From positions 1 to 12,169 of the forward strand of contig JANWJA010000127.1 in the NCBI GenBank assembly GCA_025449615.1: a stretch of 12,169 nucleotides of DNA. Direction: 5' to 3'. This stretch comes from Methyloceanibacter sp. Its GTDB lineage: Bacteria; Pseudomonadota; Alphaproteobacteria; Rhizobiales; Methyloligellaceae. Below are positions 12,149 to 12,169 of this stretch, piece by piece. The notes below the pieces were generated by a model. The model had not been told where the DNA came from. It ran no database searches and saw nothing but the letters and a program-made list of their open reading frames with translations. Positions within the stretch are counted from its first letter, which is position 1. Each line of letters opens with the position of its first letter. A program made the position numbers and the translations under genes.

Positions 12149-12169
12149 GTCCTCCGGATTTAGCCTCTC

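Noticed and set aside
1..12169. CRISPR array, insertion sequence or prophage
   Set aside because: I see no spaced direct repeats, transposase, terminal inverted repeats or phage genes.

Overview
The window is GC-rich, gene-dense alphaproteobacterial chromosome. Gene content and layout suggest Hyphomicrobiales (Rhizobiales): dnaJ followed by a flavin reductase and pyrF, a yggT-DUF167 pair, a ku-ligD operon, a secreted caspase-fold protein and an extensin-like lipoprotein. The genus cannot be named from this sequence alone.

Layout. (1) 2-1535, plus strand: the 3' end of dnaJ, an NADPH-dependent FMN reductase-like gene, and pyrF, which overlaps the reductase by 4 bp. (2) 1530-2168, minus strand: a DUF167 (YggU-like) gene convergent with pyrF, and yggT upstream of it. 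The strict DUF167 reading frame lacks its first strand; the missing part is present in the DNA, but no start codon opens it unless one base is removed from a G5 tract. (3) 2294-2369, plus strand: tRNA-Ala(CGC) with encoded CCA. Its promoter and the yggT promoter diverge around a 9-bp inverted repeat. (4) 2380-3303, minus strand: a classical short-chain dehydrogenase. (5) 3536-4519, plus strand: an exported six-cysteine protein of unknown role. (6) 4621-8042, plus strand: the bacterial non-homologous end-joining operon, ku then ligD. A sequence close to an alphaproteobacterial general-stress (EcfG/RpoE2) promoter precedes ku. (7) 8112-11777, plus strand: an exported M23-type peptidase, an exported caspase-fold (C14) protein and an extensin-like lipoprotein with an M15-like zinc-site pattern. 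(8) 11861-12148: a small unknown acidic protein behind a perfect 13-bp palindrome.

How the genes work together. Ku binds DNA ends and recruits LigD, whose phosphoesterase, ligase and polymerase domains clean, fill and seal the break. Here the LigD reading frame is broken between the phosphoesterase and ligase domains at an A9 run. The frame can be rejoined by a -1 shift at an A AAA AAA heptamer, giving a full-length protein of about 849 residues. This is the most interesting feature of the window: it may be recoding by transcriptional slippage or -1 frameshifting, a true split, or a homopolymer sequencing error. The second notable group is the three consecutive exported, peptidase-like proteins at 8112-11777. 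I found no CRISPR array, insertion sequence, prophage or clear sign of recent transfer. No gene-free stretch exceeds 300 bases; the longest, 3304-3535, is listed.
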